A stretch of 64,000 nt of DNA from Ruminiclostridium sp. (GCA_017635095.1 JAGBMA010000042.1:17325-81324), one strand, 5' to 3'. Shown: positions 8,001-16,413, counted from the first letter of the stretch. A program made the numbers and translations. The notes: generated from the letters alone by a model not told the origin.

Positions 8001-9833
8001 ATGACGAAGAAGAAACCCAATATCAAGGAAACACACTTTGCGACCCGCAACAGCAAGGATTTTGTGGATATGATCGCACCCTCGGTGATAAAGTTTTTCA
8101 CCGATTATTACATCTGCGGAAACACATTCCGCTGTGTGTGGGCGCTGCGGGAATACCCCACATCGACCTCGGAACAGGCGATACTTCGCTATCTCGGAGA
8201 GAAAGACGGTGTGACGCTTCACATCTATACCCGCCATGTGACCGCGACCGAAGAAAAGCGTATTATCGCCAATGCCGCCAATAAGAACCGCTTACAGAGG
8301 ACATCGACCAATGACCTTCAGCAGACCGTTACCGCAGAAAACAACCTGCAGGATGTGACTCAGCTTGTAGCGGATATGCACCGGAATCGTGAGCCCTTGC
8401 TCCATGTCGCGGTGTACATTGAGATCATCGCCGACAGTCTTGACAACCTGCGGAATATGCAGACAGAGGTGCAGACGGAGCTTGTGCGCTCAAAGCTGAA
8501 TGTCGATAAGCTCATGCTCCGCCAGCAATCGGGATTTACCTGTGTGATGCCGTCCGGCAGGAATGTGTTCAAGGAGCAGTTCGAGCGTGTTCTCCCAGCA
8601 TCGTCAACAGCGAATCTCTACCCGCTGTCATTCAGCGGTAAGACAGACGAGAACGGCTTCTACCTCGGGCGGGATAAGTTCGGCTCGAATATTATCGTTG
8701 ATTTCGATAAACGAGCGTCCGACAAGACTAACGCCAATGTCCTTATCCTCGGAAACTCCGGTCAGGGCAAATCGTATCTGTTGAAGCTGATACTCTGCAA
8801 TCTCCGCGAGAGCGGAAAGAGCATAATCTGCCTTGACCCCGAGCTTGAATACAAGGAGTTGACCGCCAATCTCGGCGGCTGTTTCATTGACCTTATGGAC
8901 GGACAGTACATCATCAATGTGCTTGAACCAAAATCATGGGACGACGGCAGCTCGGATGACGGCGAAGAAGTCCCCGAGGCATTCAAGGCAAAGACCAAAC
9001 TCAGTCAGCATATATCGTTCCTGCGTGACTTCTTCCGCTGTTACAAGGATTTCACAGACAGAGAGATCGACACGATAGAGATCATGCTGCTGAAACTTTA
9101 TGAGAAATTCGGGATCTCCGATAACAGCGATTTTTCAAAATACACACCGACAGATTATCCGATATTATCGGACTTGTATGCTCTGCTTGAAAGCGAGTAC
9201 AAGAATTATGATGCGAAGAAGAAAAATCTGTATGACGAGAAAACCTTGCAGAATATATGCCTCGGGCTTCATTCCCTGTGCATGGGTGCGGAAAGCAAGT
9301 TCTTCAATGGCTACACGAATATAACAGACGGCAAATTCGTGACATTCGGTGTCAAGGGACTGCTGCAGGCTTCAAAGAATATCCGCAACGCTCTGCTGTT
9401 CAACGTGCTGTCATATATGTCGAACGAACTGCTGACCAAAGGAAATACTGTTGCGAGTCTTGACGAGTTCTACCTGTTCTTGTCCAATCTAACGGCGGTG
9501 GAGTACATCAGGAACTTTATGAAGCGTGTTCGTAAAAAGGAATCCTCAGTTATACTGGCATCGCAGAACCTTGAGGATTTCTGTCAGGAACACATCAAGG
9601 AGCTGACAAAGCCGCTATTCTCGATACCAACACATCAGTTCATATTCTATGCCGGAGCGGTCGATGCCAAATTCTACACAGACACATTGCAGCTCGAAAA
9701 CTCCGAGTACGCGATCATACGCTACCCACAGCGCGGAGTGTGTTTGTACAAATGCGGCAACGAGCGCTACTGTCTCTGTGTGACCGCTCCGCCGCATAAG
9801 GCTGCGCTGTTCGGGTCTGCGGGTGGAAGATAA
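8001..9833 (+). CDS. VirB4-like conjugal transfer ATPase (CD1110 family-like)
   Basis: The ATG at 8001 follows a GAGGTG RBS; a longer frame upstream overlaps the previous gene and is unlikely. The 610-residue protein is a hexameric motor of type IV secretion that energises assembly and DNA transfer at the membrane. Walker A is GNSGQGKS at residues 251-258, and Walker B is LDEFYLF with D488 and E489. A downstream SVILASQNLEDF segment matches the sensor region of VirB4/TraE ATPases. Compared with the usual 750-850 residues it is short at the N-terminus; the missing domain may be the protein encoded at 5655. No frameshift is seen. Confidence 0.88.
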   Translation: MTKKKPNIKETHFATRNSKDFVDMIAPSVIKFFTDYYICGNTFRCVWALREYPTSTSEQAILRYLGEKDGVTLHIYTRHVTATEEKRIIANAANKNRLQRTSTNDLQQTVTAENNLQDVTQLVADMHRNREPLLHVAVYIEIIADSLDNLRNMQTEVQTELVRSKLNVDKLMLRQQSGFTCVMPSGRNVFKEQFERVLPASSTANLYPLSFSGKTDENGFYLGRDKFGSNIIVDFDKRASDKTNANVLILGNSGQGKSYLLKLILCNLRESGKSIICLDPELEYKELTANLGGCFIDLMDGQYIINVLEPKSWDDGSSDDGEEVPEAFKAKTKLSQHISFLRDFFRCYKDFTDREIDTIEIMLLKLYEKFGISDNSDFSKYTPTDYPILSDLYALLESEYKNYDAKKKNLYDEKTLQNICLGLHSLCMGAESKFFNGYTNITDGKFVTFGVKGLLQASKNIRNALLFNVLSYMSNELLTKGNTVASLDEFYLFLSNLTAVEYIRNFMKRVRKKESSVILASQNLEDFCQEHIKELTKPLFSIPTHQFIFYAGAVDAKFYTDTLQLENSEYAIIRYPQRGVCLYKCGNERYCLCVTAPPHKAALFGSAGGR

Positions 9834-9841
9834 ATATTTCC

Positions 9842-9873
9842 GAAAGAGCTGTCGAGAGATCGGCGGCTCTTTC
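9842..9873 (+). other. Hairpin before the amidoligase RBS
   Basis: GAAAGAGC (9842-9849) pairs perfectly with GCTCTTTC (9866-9873). It ends four bases before the GGGAGGTG ribosome binding site of the next gene and follows the VirB4 stop. With the non-standard start codon it may limit translation of the amidoligase. Confidence 0.5.
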
Positions 9874-9894
9874 TTCGGGAGGTGAAATACTACG

Positions 9895-10908
9895 ATACAG
9901 GATCAAAAGTTTGGGGTCGAAATAGAGCTTACCGGACTGACACGACAAGATGCAGCCCAAACGCTTGCGGAATATTTTCATACCACATTCACTCATGTCG
10001 GCGGAGCGTATGATCCATATACTGTGCGTGATAACAGCAACCGAACATGGAAATTTGTATATGACGGCAGCATCGATTGTAAAGATCGGCACGGCAACCC
10101 AAAAGGCAGAGAATATTCCGTAGAATTCGTGACACCCATATGCACCTACGATGATATACCCGTAATTCAGCAAATAGTCAGAGAACTCAGGCACAACGGC
10201 GCAATTGCTGATAAGAGCTGCGGTATTCATATTCATGTCAACGGTGCACTGTTCGATGCCCGGTCACTTCGTAATCTGACAAATATAATGCGCTCAAAAG
10301 AGGATCTGATATACAAAGCTCTTAAAGTCAATCCCGCCCGTGAACACAGATACTGCAAAAAGGTCGATGAAGAATTCCTGCAGGAGCTGAATAAGAAGAA
10401 ACCCAAAACTCTTAACAAGATACAGGACATATGGTATCAGGGTCATGACGGCAGTAATACTCACTACCATCCAACAAGGTATCGAGCCTTAAACTTACAT
10501 TCGTTGTTCTCGAAAGGCACTATCGAATGGAGGGTATATAATTCCACAACCCACGCTGGAAAAATAAAAACATATATACAGTTAAGCCTTGCGATCTGCA
10601 ATCAAGCGCTCACTCAAAGCTGTGCGTCATATCGAAAAACGCAAAGCACCAACGAAAAATATACTTTCCGAACGTGGCTGCTGCGGCTCGGAATGATCGG
10701 TGATGAATTCAAGACCGCCCGAATGTTTCTGCTCGAAAACCTTGACGGCTGCATTGCTTGGAAAGACCCGTCACAGGCTTTGGCACAGCGTGAACGGCTG
10801 CGTGCAGCTCATGAAAATGAACCGGTTCAGGAGCAATATGAGGAATCCGAAGAACAGCAGTATTCCGAACAGGAAGAAGAATCAATGTCAATGACAATGA
10901 CCATGTAA
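9895..10908 (+). CDS. Amidoligase-family enzyme (Amidoligase_2), apparent ATA start
   Basis: Homology-like sequence begins at QDQKFGVEIELTG, the normal N-terminus of Amidoligase_2 (COOH-NH2 ligase, ATP-grasp/glutamine-synthetase-like fold). That frame has a TGA at 9883 and no ATG, GTG or TTG before the GTG at 10024, which would delete the first catalytic strand. A strong GGGAGGTG at 9878 points to the ATA at 9895 (or ACG at 9892) as the start. Family features visible are FGVEIE, SVEFVTPI, CGIHIHVN and FSKGTIEWRVYN. These enzymes are predicted to ligate amines to peptide or protein carboxylates, and often sit beside gamma-glutamylcyclotransferases, as here. The tail is acidic and ends SMSMTMTM. 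Substrate unknown. Confidence 0.8.
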   Translation: MQDQKFGVEIELTGLTRQDAAQTLAEYFHTTFTHVGGAYDPYTVRDNSNRTWKFVYDGSIDCKDRHGNPKGREYSVEFVTPICTYDDIPVIQQIVRELRHNGAIADKSCGIHIHVNGALFDARSLRNLTNIMRSKEDLIYKALKVNPAREHRYCKKVDEEFLQELNKKKPKTLNKIQDIWYQGHDGSNTHYHPTRYRALNLHSLFSKGTIEWRVYNSTTHAGKIKTYIQLSLAICNQALTQSCASYRKTQSTNEKYTFRTWLLRLGMIGDEFKTARMFLLENLDGCIAWKDPSQALAQRERLRAAHENEPVQEQYEESEEQQYSEQEEESMSMTMTM

Positions 10909-10917
10909 AGGAGAAAT

Positions 10918-11469
10918 ATGTCAAAGAAAACTTTATACATCGCATACGGCAGTAATATTAATCTCGGGCAAATGGCATACAGATGTCCGACTGCCGAAAA
11001 GGTCTCGCCGGGGTTCGTTGAGAATTACGAGCTTGAGTTCCGCAGGGTCGCAACTATTGTTCCCAAGCAGGACAGCAAGGTTCCCGTGCTTGTGTGGCAA
11101 CTGAAGCCCGAAGATGAAAAAAATCTTGACCGCTACGAGGGATTCCCCCATATGTACCGCAAGGAAATAATCCCCGTTAAGATCGGTGACAAGGAATTCA
11201 ACGGAATGGTGTACATCATGAATTACGGCGAGCCGCAGCCTCCGACCCGTGAATACTATCAGGGTATCGAAGCCGGTTACGAGGCAAACGGTATGGATAC
11301 TGCGCCTTTAAGAGCTGCATGGAACAGAGCTTACGATCAGTACACAACGCGCATTATACAGCAATCCCGAGATATTTCCGAGAGCGGAAATGAGGAATAT
11401 GACTACGATGAGGACTGCGACGAGGACGAGGATCCCGACATGAACGATATCCAGTCTCAGGAGATGTGA
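10918..11469 (+). CDS. Gamma-glutamylcyclotransferase (AIG2/GGCT-like) protein
   Basis: The protein begins with YIAYGSN, the substrate-binding loop of the GGCT fold. It has the expected acidic catalytic residue in DRYEGFPHMYRK and a strand (GMVYIMNYGEP) typical of the AIG2-like family. Residues 1-130 are the enzyme. The rest is a helix and a very acidic tail (EEYDYDEDCDEDEDPDMND) ending SQEM. Such enzymes release 5-oxoproline from gamma-glutamyl amines. Next to an amidoligase (9-base gap, AAAGGAG RBS) it is likely to reverse, trim or salvage a gamma-glutamyl-type amide made by its partner. This pairing on mobile elements was noted in comparative work on amidoligases. Confidence 0.82.
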   Translation: MSKKTLYIAYGSNINLGQMAYRCPTAEKVSPGFVENYELEFRRVATIVPKQDSKVPVLVWQLKPEDEKNLDRYEGFPHMYRKEIIPVKIGDKEFNGMVYIMNYGEPQPPTREYYQGIEAGYEANGMDTAPLRAAWNRAYDQYTTRIIQQSRDISESGNEEYDYDEDCDEDEDPDMNDIQSQEM

Positions 11470-11470
11470 T

Positions 11471-12010
11471 ATGGCGGCGGGAGCAATAATAACAAAGGTA
11501 GCCGGAGCGGTACTCTCCAATGAGAAAGGACGCGAGCTTGTCCTTGTGCTGATCACGGCGATCCTGTTGCCGATAATAATGATCATTCTTGTGTTTATCT
11601 CGATATTGTCAGGAACCACCAGCGCCAATGTATCGCTGCTTGATTGCAGTTTCAAAAATGTGGCGATACCGAGCAGCTTCACCGATGAACAGTCTCAGGC
11701 GATAGAGGAAATGCGTGACAGCCTCGCAAACATAGATGAAATAATTGCGGAGAAAGAGAATGCAGCCGACTACGATGCGAACATGGTCAAGGCTGTTTTT
11801 TATTGTCTGCAATTCGGCGCGCAGCCTTCCGAGGACGATGTCGAATTCGATATGGAACTGTTCTGCGAGTGCTTTGAGGGTATTTCGTATTCGGAAATAG
11901 ATGATGCATACGAGAATATATCGGAAAACTTTCCCGACTTGGAGGTGACTGAAAATGTAAAAATAGGTGTGGAGAATGTTTATAAATACTTGACCGGAGG
12001 TGACAACTAA
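11471..12010 (+). CDS. CD1108-like membrane protein lacking the hydrolase domain
   Basis: The ATG comes one base after the previous stop. The 179-residue protein has a basic N-terminus, one membrane helix at about residues 24-48 and an extracellular acidic helical region. The layout (GRELVLVLITAILLPI, SGTTSANVS, then TDEQSQAIEEMRDS and VKAVFYCLQFG) matches the N-terminal half of CD1108-type mobile-element proteins. In those a C-terminal lysozyme or NlpC/P60 domain follows and opens the cell wall for mating. Here the frame stops at residue 179, so no peptidoglycan hydrolase is attached. It may anchor a hydrolase supplied elsewhere, or be a shortened remnant. Confidence 0.65.
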   Translation: MAAGAIITKVAGAVLSNEKGRELVLVLITAILLPIIMIILVFISILSGTTSANVSLLDCSFKNVAIPSSFTDEQSQAIEEMRDSLANIDEIIAEKENAADYDANMVKAVFYCLQFGAQPSEDDVEFDMELFCECFEGISYSEIDDAYENISENFPDLEVTENVKIGVENVYKYLTGGDN

Positions 12011-12297
12011 TGAAGTACAGAGGAATGTTCGTGGAGATAACTCCCGAAACCGGAATCGAACGCGAGGATAAGGACGGCAGTATAAAGCTGTGTTTCGGCA
12101 GCCGCTACCGCATCTATTCCGATGAGGAAATGCAGGATATGACAGACGAGTTCTGTGCCGCTGTCGGATTTGAACTGCCCGATGACAGCACGGAGAACGC
12201 AGAGTTTTTTGCAAGGGAGTATATCGACTGTGAATTTAAAAGACTTGCTCACGAAAATATCGAACAGAAAGAAGGAGGAATCGCCATTGCGATTTGA
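12010..12297 (+). CDS. Small hypothetical accessory protein, 95 aa
   Basis: Start and previous stop overlap (TAATGA), so translation is coupled. The product is acidic, soluble and mostly helical (EEMQDMTDEFCAAVGF), with a beta start (KYRGMFVEITPETG). It ends in the hydrophobic tip GGIAIAI rather than a Met-rich one. I do not recognise a named family. It lies in the accessory block between the CD1108-like protein and the ArdA-like genes. Its last 11 bases overlap the next small gene. Confidence 0.6.
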   Translation: MKYRGMFVEITPETGIEREDKDGSIKLCFGSRYRIYSDEEMQDMTDEFCAAVGFELPDDSTENAEFFAREYIDCEFKRLAHENIEQKEGGIAIAI

Positions 12298-12460
12298 CAG
12301 AAAGGACTTCAACCCCATGACACACATGGGTGTATGCGCGGAGGACTGCAAGATGATTTCCCTTGCACTCTCGCAAAAAAAGACACTTACCATTGACAGC
12401 GAAGGTCACATCTACGACAACACCGGTCGCTGGATAGCCGACGGAAAGGAGCGCGGATAA
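12287..12460 (+). CDS. Small hypothetical protein, 57 aa, TTG start
   Basis: An AAGGAGG at 12272-12278 is spaced for the TTG at 12287, giving RFDRKDFNPMTHMGVC as the N-terminus. The product has two Cys (C16, C20) and a C-terminal beta hairpin with the sequence IDSEGHIYDNTGRWIADG. No membrane segment is present. It overlaps the previous gene by 11 bases and ends one base before the next start, so it is tightly packed in the operon. Function unknown. Confidence 0.6.
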   Translation: MRFDRKDFNPMTHMGVCAEDCKMISLALSQKKTLTIDSEGHIYDNTGRWIADGKERG

Positions 12461-12461
12461 T

Positions 12462-13532
12462 ATGCCCGAAGGAACAAACACAAAGGCTCTGTACACAGTG
12501 ATCGAGAGCAGCACAACGACATATTTCCACTCATATAATTCAGGTGGATTGTCGTTCCCGTTCCACATCTACGACAAGGCTCAAAGCATAGCCGAGATCA
12601 TCAGAAACAGCGGCTTTCAGGACACTGTATGGGCAAAAGATGTCCTGCCGCTGATGTCCACGGACAATAAATTTTATCCCGAAAACAAGAACGAATATCT
12701 TATGACGCCGCTGCCCGTAGATCTTGCAAGAGAGCATTTTGAAAACTTCCGCAAGGGTCTGGATTTCGGATATTCGATAACGCTTGATTACGACCGCAAG
12801 ACAGTAGGTATTGAGATCAACCGGAACCTTGTGCATACGAATGTGCAGGATATACATATCTCGGTCAACGATCCGAAGGTCATAAAGCTATTGAGCATGG
12901 ACTGCGCCGATGCCGCCGACCGTGAGTGTGAATTCCGGAACGCGTTTGCCGAGCCGCCGAAGCCCGCCAAGAACTACATTATGAGCGTAAAGCTCGAATA
13001 CAACGGAAAGCATTTTATCTCAGGTCTGCCGATGGACGAGGACGGTATAGATACCGCGAAGGTAAACCTCGGCGTGAACGATCTCGATTACTGCAATATA
13101 AGCGTGGACATCAACAACCGATATCTCAACAGCATTGCGGAAATCTCTGAGCAGAATTTCACGGAGCTTAACAGCATTGCGGATTGGGCTGAGAGCGCTG
13201 ACGAGGACGAACTGAAAAAGTTCGCCGCCGCTGTTCAGGCTTACTGCCCACGCACAATTTACGGCATCAGCAATATAGTCGATAATCTGAGCAATATTGA
13301 GTTGGTGGAGGTCTACAGCGCCGAAGAATACGGACACGAGGCTCTTTACGGCTACAACAGCCGCAGTGATTTGACCGACTGTTTCTCGGAAACCATAGAG
13401 GACTACATTGATTTTGACCGTTACGGTCGTGATCTTATGGATGAAGATGGAGCGATAGAAACAGAATACGGCTACATCTACAGCGAGGACGGTTTCGAGC
13501 TTGACGAAACACCGTCAATGCAGATGTTGTGA
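12462..13532 (+). CDS. ArdA-like antirestriction domain protein with extra N-terminal domain
   Basis: The ATG begins one base after the previous stop. The 356-residue acidic protein has an N-terminal region (1-165) that is similar in layout to the gene at 14224 (ALYTVIES...YF, then DVLPLMS and YSITLDYD). The C-terminal half (about 185-350) carries ArdA-type features: an acidic helix, LSNIELVEVYSAEEYG, then YIDFDRYGRDLMDEDGA and a closing beta strand (TEYGYIYS). ArdA proteins mimic bent B-DNA and block type I restriction enzymes, protecting incoming mobile DNA. The end is acidic and finishes PSMQML. Family assignment is by motif recollection and charge, so moderate. Confidence 0.65.
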   Translation: MPEGTNTKALYTVIESSTTTYFHSYNSGGLSFPFHIYDKAQSIAEIIRNSGFQDTVWAKDVLPLMSTDNKFYPENKNEYLMTPLPVDLAREHFENFRKGLDFGYSITLDYDRKTVGIEINRNLVHTNVQDIHISVNDPKVIKLLSMDCADAADRECEFRNAFAEPPKPAKNYIMSVKLEYNGKHFISGLPMDEDGIDTAKVNLGVNDLDYCNISVDINNRYLNSIAEISEQNFTELNSIADWAESADEDELKKFAAAVQAYCPRTIYGISNIVDNLSNIELVEVYSAEEYGHEALYGYNSRSDLTDCFSETIEDYIDFDRYGRDLMDEDGAIETEYGYIYSEDGFELDETPSMQML

Positions 13533-13578
13533 TCCTGCAATAAGTATATCACTTATTTTGCGGAACGTCAATTAAAAA

Positions 13579-14202
13579 ATGAAGGGATGGTACAGCACAT
13601 TGCCAAAAATAGAAAATCAATGGATGTATGTATATGTGTGTTACGCCGGAGAGGAAGAAAGTGTTATGCTCCCTCTTGACGACGAAAAACGGGAATGTCT
13701 TCTGAAAGACTTACAGATGGAAAAGCTGTCGGACGGATATCTCTACGGCTGGCACGCAACTCAAGGTATCGAAAAATTATGCAATGTTCATGTTGAACAC
13801 GACACGGATATAGAGAAGCTCAGTGAATTTGCGGAGTGGGTAATGTGGGCGTGTGAGCAGGATACGGATCCTAACCCTACAGAGGTGTTCACAGCGATAT
13901 TGTATTCCAAAATGAGAGATCACCCCGTAAGTGTGGAGGAAGCTATAGAGATCGCCCAAAACCTTGACCGCTATGAGGTTATTCCGGTGGACGATGCTTA
14001 TGAATACGGCTATGAGTATTTATATGGCGGTAATAACGATATGACCTACTCGGAATTCGCAGAATCGGTTGAGAAATACATTGACTTTGAGGAATACGGA
14101 AAAATGCGGCTGGAGGCTGACGGAGCGATAAAGACCGAGCATGGATATGTTATAGAGCATGACAGCATTCAGCCTGTTCGGGGGCAGGAGCAAACAATGT
14201 AA
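13579..14202 (+). CDS. ArdA-like antirestriction protein
   Basis: ATG at 13579 follows a 46-base gap holding a small AT-rich inverted repeat (AATAAGT...ACTTATT). The RBS is weak. The 207-residue, strongly acidic protein is the shortest of three ArdA-like paralogues here and the closest in length to classic ArdA (165-185 residues). It shows a beta-rich N-terminus (WMYVYVCYAG), LSEFAEWVMWACEQD, NLDRYEVIPVDDAYEYG and YIDFEEYGKMRLEADGA, with the final GYVIEHDS strand. ArdA mimics DNA to inhibit type I restriction. The C-terminus ends GQEQTM. Confidence 0.7.
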   Translation: MKGWYSTLPKIENQWMYVYVCYAGEEESVMLPLDDEKRECLLKDLQMEKLSDGYLYGWHATQGIEKLCNVHVEHDTDIEKLSEFAEWVMWACEQDTDPNPTEVFTAILYSKMRDHPVSVEEAIEIAQNLDRYEVIPVDDAYEYGYEYLYGGNNDMTYSEFAESVEKYIDFEEYGKMRLEADGAIKTEHGYVIEHDSIQPVRGQEQTM

Positions 14203-14223
14203 CAAATACGAAAGGAAGAATCA

Positions 14224-15312
14224 ATGGATAATAACGCTCTCTACTGCGTCATAGAAAATCGCAGAGAAAGATATTTCACAAGCAGGCTCGCGGGCGGGTT
14301 CTCCTATCCGCTGATAGTGTTCAACACCGCCGATTCGCTGTCTGAAACCATGAGCAGTAACTCCCTCGTCGGGCGGTGTGAGGCTGCCGACCTGCTTCCG
14401 ATAATGACGGCAAACGAGATGTTCCCCGAAACCTGCACGGGAGTTAAGCTGTTCAGCGAGATATCCGACAGCAGCTTCTGTCAGAAGGCTGACCGATTCG
14501 GGATAGACGATGACTATTCGTTCTTGATAACGCTTGATTTTGACAAGCGTGAGATAGGGTATAAATTCAATCCGAATGCCCTCGGCTTCGACCTTGACGA
14601 TACTACTGTCAGCGTCGATGATATGAACCTTGCAGCCGAATTGGAAGATGAGATCAAGGATTCGTTCGCTCGTGAAAAGCTTTGGCATGACATTCTTCTT
14701 TCCCACTCCGGTCAGGAAAACATCAAAAAAGCTCCTGTAATGTCAGCTCGATGTGAATGCCGCGGCGGTGATTTTACCGTAAAGCTGCCGCTTCAGGAAA
14801 GCAATATCACGGAGTTAAAAAAGCAGCTCAACATAGACGATATCGACAGGATAAAGGTCACAAAAGCATACACCGACTTGAAATATCTGCAGCTCGTTAC
14901 CACTTGCAAGGATATGACCCTGTCGGGATTGAACGAGATAGTTGAATGGGCGTGTGAGCAGCGTATGCAGGAGCACTCGGATGCTCACCCGCTCAAGGTC
15001 TTCGCCGCTGTTCTGGAATCCACAGATACTCATTCGATGTCCGAAATGCTGAATATTGTTCACAATATTGACAGCTACGAGCTGTTGGAATTGTTCAGCA
15101 CCGAGGACTACGGAAGATATATCTATGAAACCAACCCCGGAAATATCAGTGATAAGGAGCTGCTCGACAGCCTTGAGGGCTACATTAATTACTATGACTA
15201 CGGCGTTATGAAAGCGGAGCAGATCGGCGCGGTGGAGACAGATTACGGCTTCGTTATCCGTCACAGTGACATAGAACAGACGGAAACGCAGGACACGGTG
15301 ATGTCGATGTGA
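14224..15312 (+). CDS. ArdA-like antirestriction domain protein, paralogue of 12462
   Basis: A GAAAGGAAG RBS precedes the ATG. The 362-residue protein repeats the two-part layout of the gene at 12462: N-terminal ALYCVIENRRERYFTS, then AADLLPIM and SFLITLDFDKRE. The C-terminal ArdA-like half has EIVEWACEQ, NIDSYELLELFSTEDYG, YINYYDYGVMKAEQIGA and TDYGFVIRHSD. Having three such proteins in a row suggests selection for broad protection against restriction, or different roles for the copies. The tail is acidic and ends TVMSM. The stop overlaps the GTG start of the next gene. Confidence 0.65.
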   Translation: MDNNALYCVIENRRERYFTSRLAGGFSYPLIVFNTADSLSETMSSNSLVGRCEAADLLPIMTANEMFPETCTGVKLFSEISDSSFCQKADRFGIDDDYSFLITLDFDKREIGYKFNPNALGFDLDDTTVSVDDMNLAAELEDEIKDSFAREKLWHDILLSHSGQENIKKAPVMSARCECRGGDFTVKLPLQESNITELKKQLNIDDIDRIKVTKAYTDLKYLQLVTTCKDMTLSGLNEIVEWACEQRMQEHSDAHPLKVFAAVLESTDTHSMSEMLNIVHNIDSYELLELFSTEDYGRYIYETNPGNISDKELLDSLEGYINYYDYGVMKAEQIGAVETDYGFVIRHSDIEQTETQDTVMSM

Positions 15313-15998
15313 GCAGACGAAACATAGATACCGGCGGTCAGCTTTTGTTTGGATTGAGCGGCGACGATCCGCTGACAATATCGCTTCAGGACAGCTTTGA
15401 CCGCTGGGATGATCTGAACGAATACGGTGGTCAGGATCCGTTCTGGTCGGACGGAGTGAACATGAATCTTGAACGTAACCACATCATATATTACAAGAAC
15501 CAAATGGAAGATAAATACGATTCAGGCGAGTATCCCGACATCTATTATCGGGAAACCCCGCCGGAGATGTCCTTTGAATATATGGCAAACCCGGAACAGA
15601 TACGCTCCGATGCCGCAGAAGCGTTACAGATCATAGAAGCCGACGATAACTTGAAATTCATTCGGGAAAACATTGACGGTCTCACCGATAAGCAGCGGCA
15701 GGCTCTGTGCGTGGGTGCAGTCCTCGGATATGTTCGGAATCTGAAAAGCTACATAGCCGAGGACGATCTTGTGTCAATGAGAAGATACCGGAACCCCGAG
15801 TGGGTGCTGGATTCGTTTCAGCGCCTTGCAAATGAACTGTCGCAGCCCGTGTCGGAGAGTGTTCTGACACGGGAAACTGATGGTGGCGATGAAGAATATG
15901 AAGATGAAGAATGTGAAGCTGATGAGATTCCCGAGCAGGAAGCTCTCGCCGAGAGTGCGGAAGAACCCGAGGAATCCATGCAGCTTTCATTCTTCTGA
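15309..15998 (+). CDS. Hypothetical acidic accessory protein
   Basis: The GTG start overlaps the preceding stop (ATGTGA), so translation is coupled. The 229-residue protein is soluble. Residues 1-75 are rich in Asp, Tyr and Asn. A helical region follows (SDAAEALQIIEADDNLKFI and GLTDKQRQALCVGAVLGYV). The last 40 residues are almost wholly acidic and end EESMQLSFF, a variant of the Met-containing tails in this block. The N-terminal motif GQLLFGLSGDDP is not one I can assign. It sits in the accessory block with the ArdA-like genes. Confidence 0.65.
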   Translation: MSRRNIDTGGQLLFGLSGDDPLTISLQDSFDRWDDLNEYGGQDPFWSDGVNMNLERNHIIYYKNQMEDKYDSGEYPDIYYRETPPEMSFEYMANPEQIRSDAAEALQIIEADDNLKFIRENIDGLTDKQRQALCVGAVLGYVRNLKSYIAEDDLVSMRRYRNPEWVLDSFQRLANELSQPVSESVLTRETDGGDEEYEDEECEADEIPEQEALAESAEEPEESMQLSFF

Positions 15999-16012
15999 CG
16001 GGAGGTGGAATA

Positions 16013-16390
16013 GTGGCAGAAAACAAAATGAAAGTAGTCATGGTCGAACCCGGAAAGCCCGCATACATAACTGAAATAGGCTCTGACCTCAAAAGTATGC
16101 AGAAAGTTGTGGGCGGTAATATCGAAGCCGTGTATTTTCTGAACGACGCTCTCATCGTTGCAAATGAGGAAGCCAAGCTCATAGGAATGGAAGGTAACCG
16201 CAGATTCGCGGAGGATATTATAGCCGGTCCGTTCTTTATTTGCGGAGAGTGTGTGAAAGATGGCGAATATGATTTCGATTCGCTTCCCGACGAGCTTTGC
16301 GATAAGTATGTAAAACAGTTTGCAGTCCCCGAAAACATAACTCAGGATGAGGTAGAGGATAGCATACAGGCATTCGTTTTCGGGTTTTGA
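16013..16390 (+). CDS. DUF3846-family protein
   Basis: The GTG start has GGGAGGTGG just upstream. The 125-residue protein begins KMKVVMVEPGKPAYITEI. It continues LKSMQKVVGGNIEAVYFLNDALIVANEEAKLIGMEGNR in several short motifs, then DIIAGPFFICG, which is the classic DUF3846 signature. DUF3846 proteins are small cytoplasmic proteins common in Firmicute phages and conjugative elements, with no established biochemical role. They often lie beside antirestriction genes, as here. The C-terminus ends in a hydrophobic VFGF and lacks the Met tail. Confidence 0.85.
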   Translation: MAENKMKVVMVEPGKPAYITEIGSDLKSMQKVVGGNIEAVYFLNDALIVANEEAKLIGMEGNRRFAEDIIAGPFFICGECVKDGEYDFDSLPDELCDKYVKQFAVPENITQDEVEDSIQAFVFGF

Positions 16391-16413
16391 AGGCGACGAT
16401 ACGGAGGATTCAC

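Noticed and set aside
10024-10026. GTG as start of the amidoligase
   Set aside because: It would remove the conserved first strand (FGVEIE) and has no RBS; the strong RBS is 140 bases upstream.
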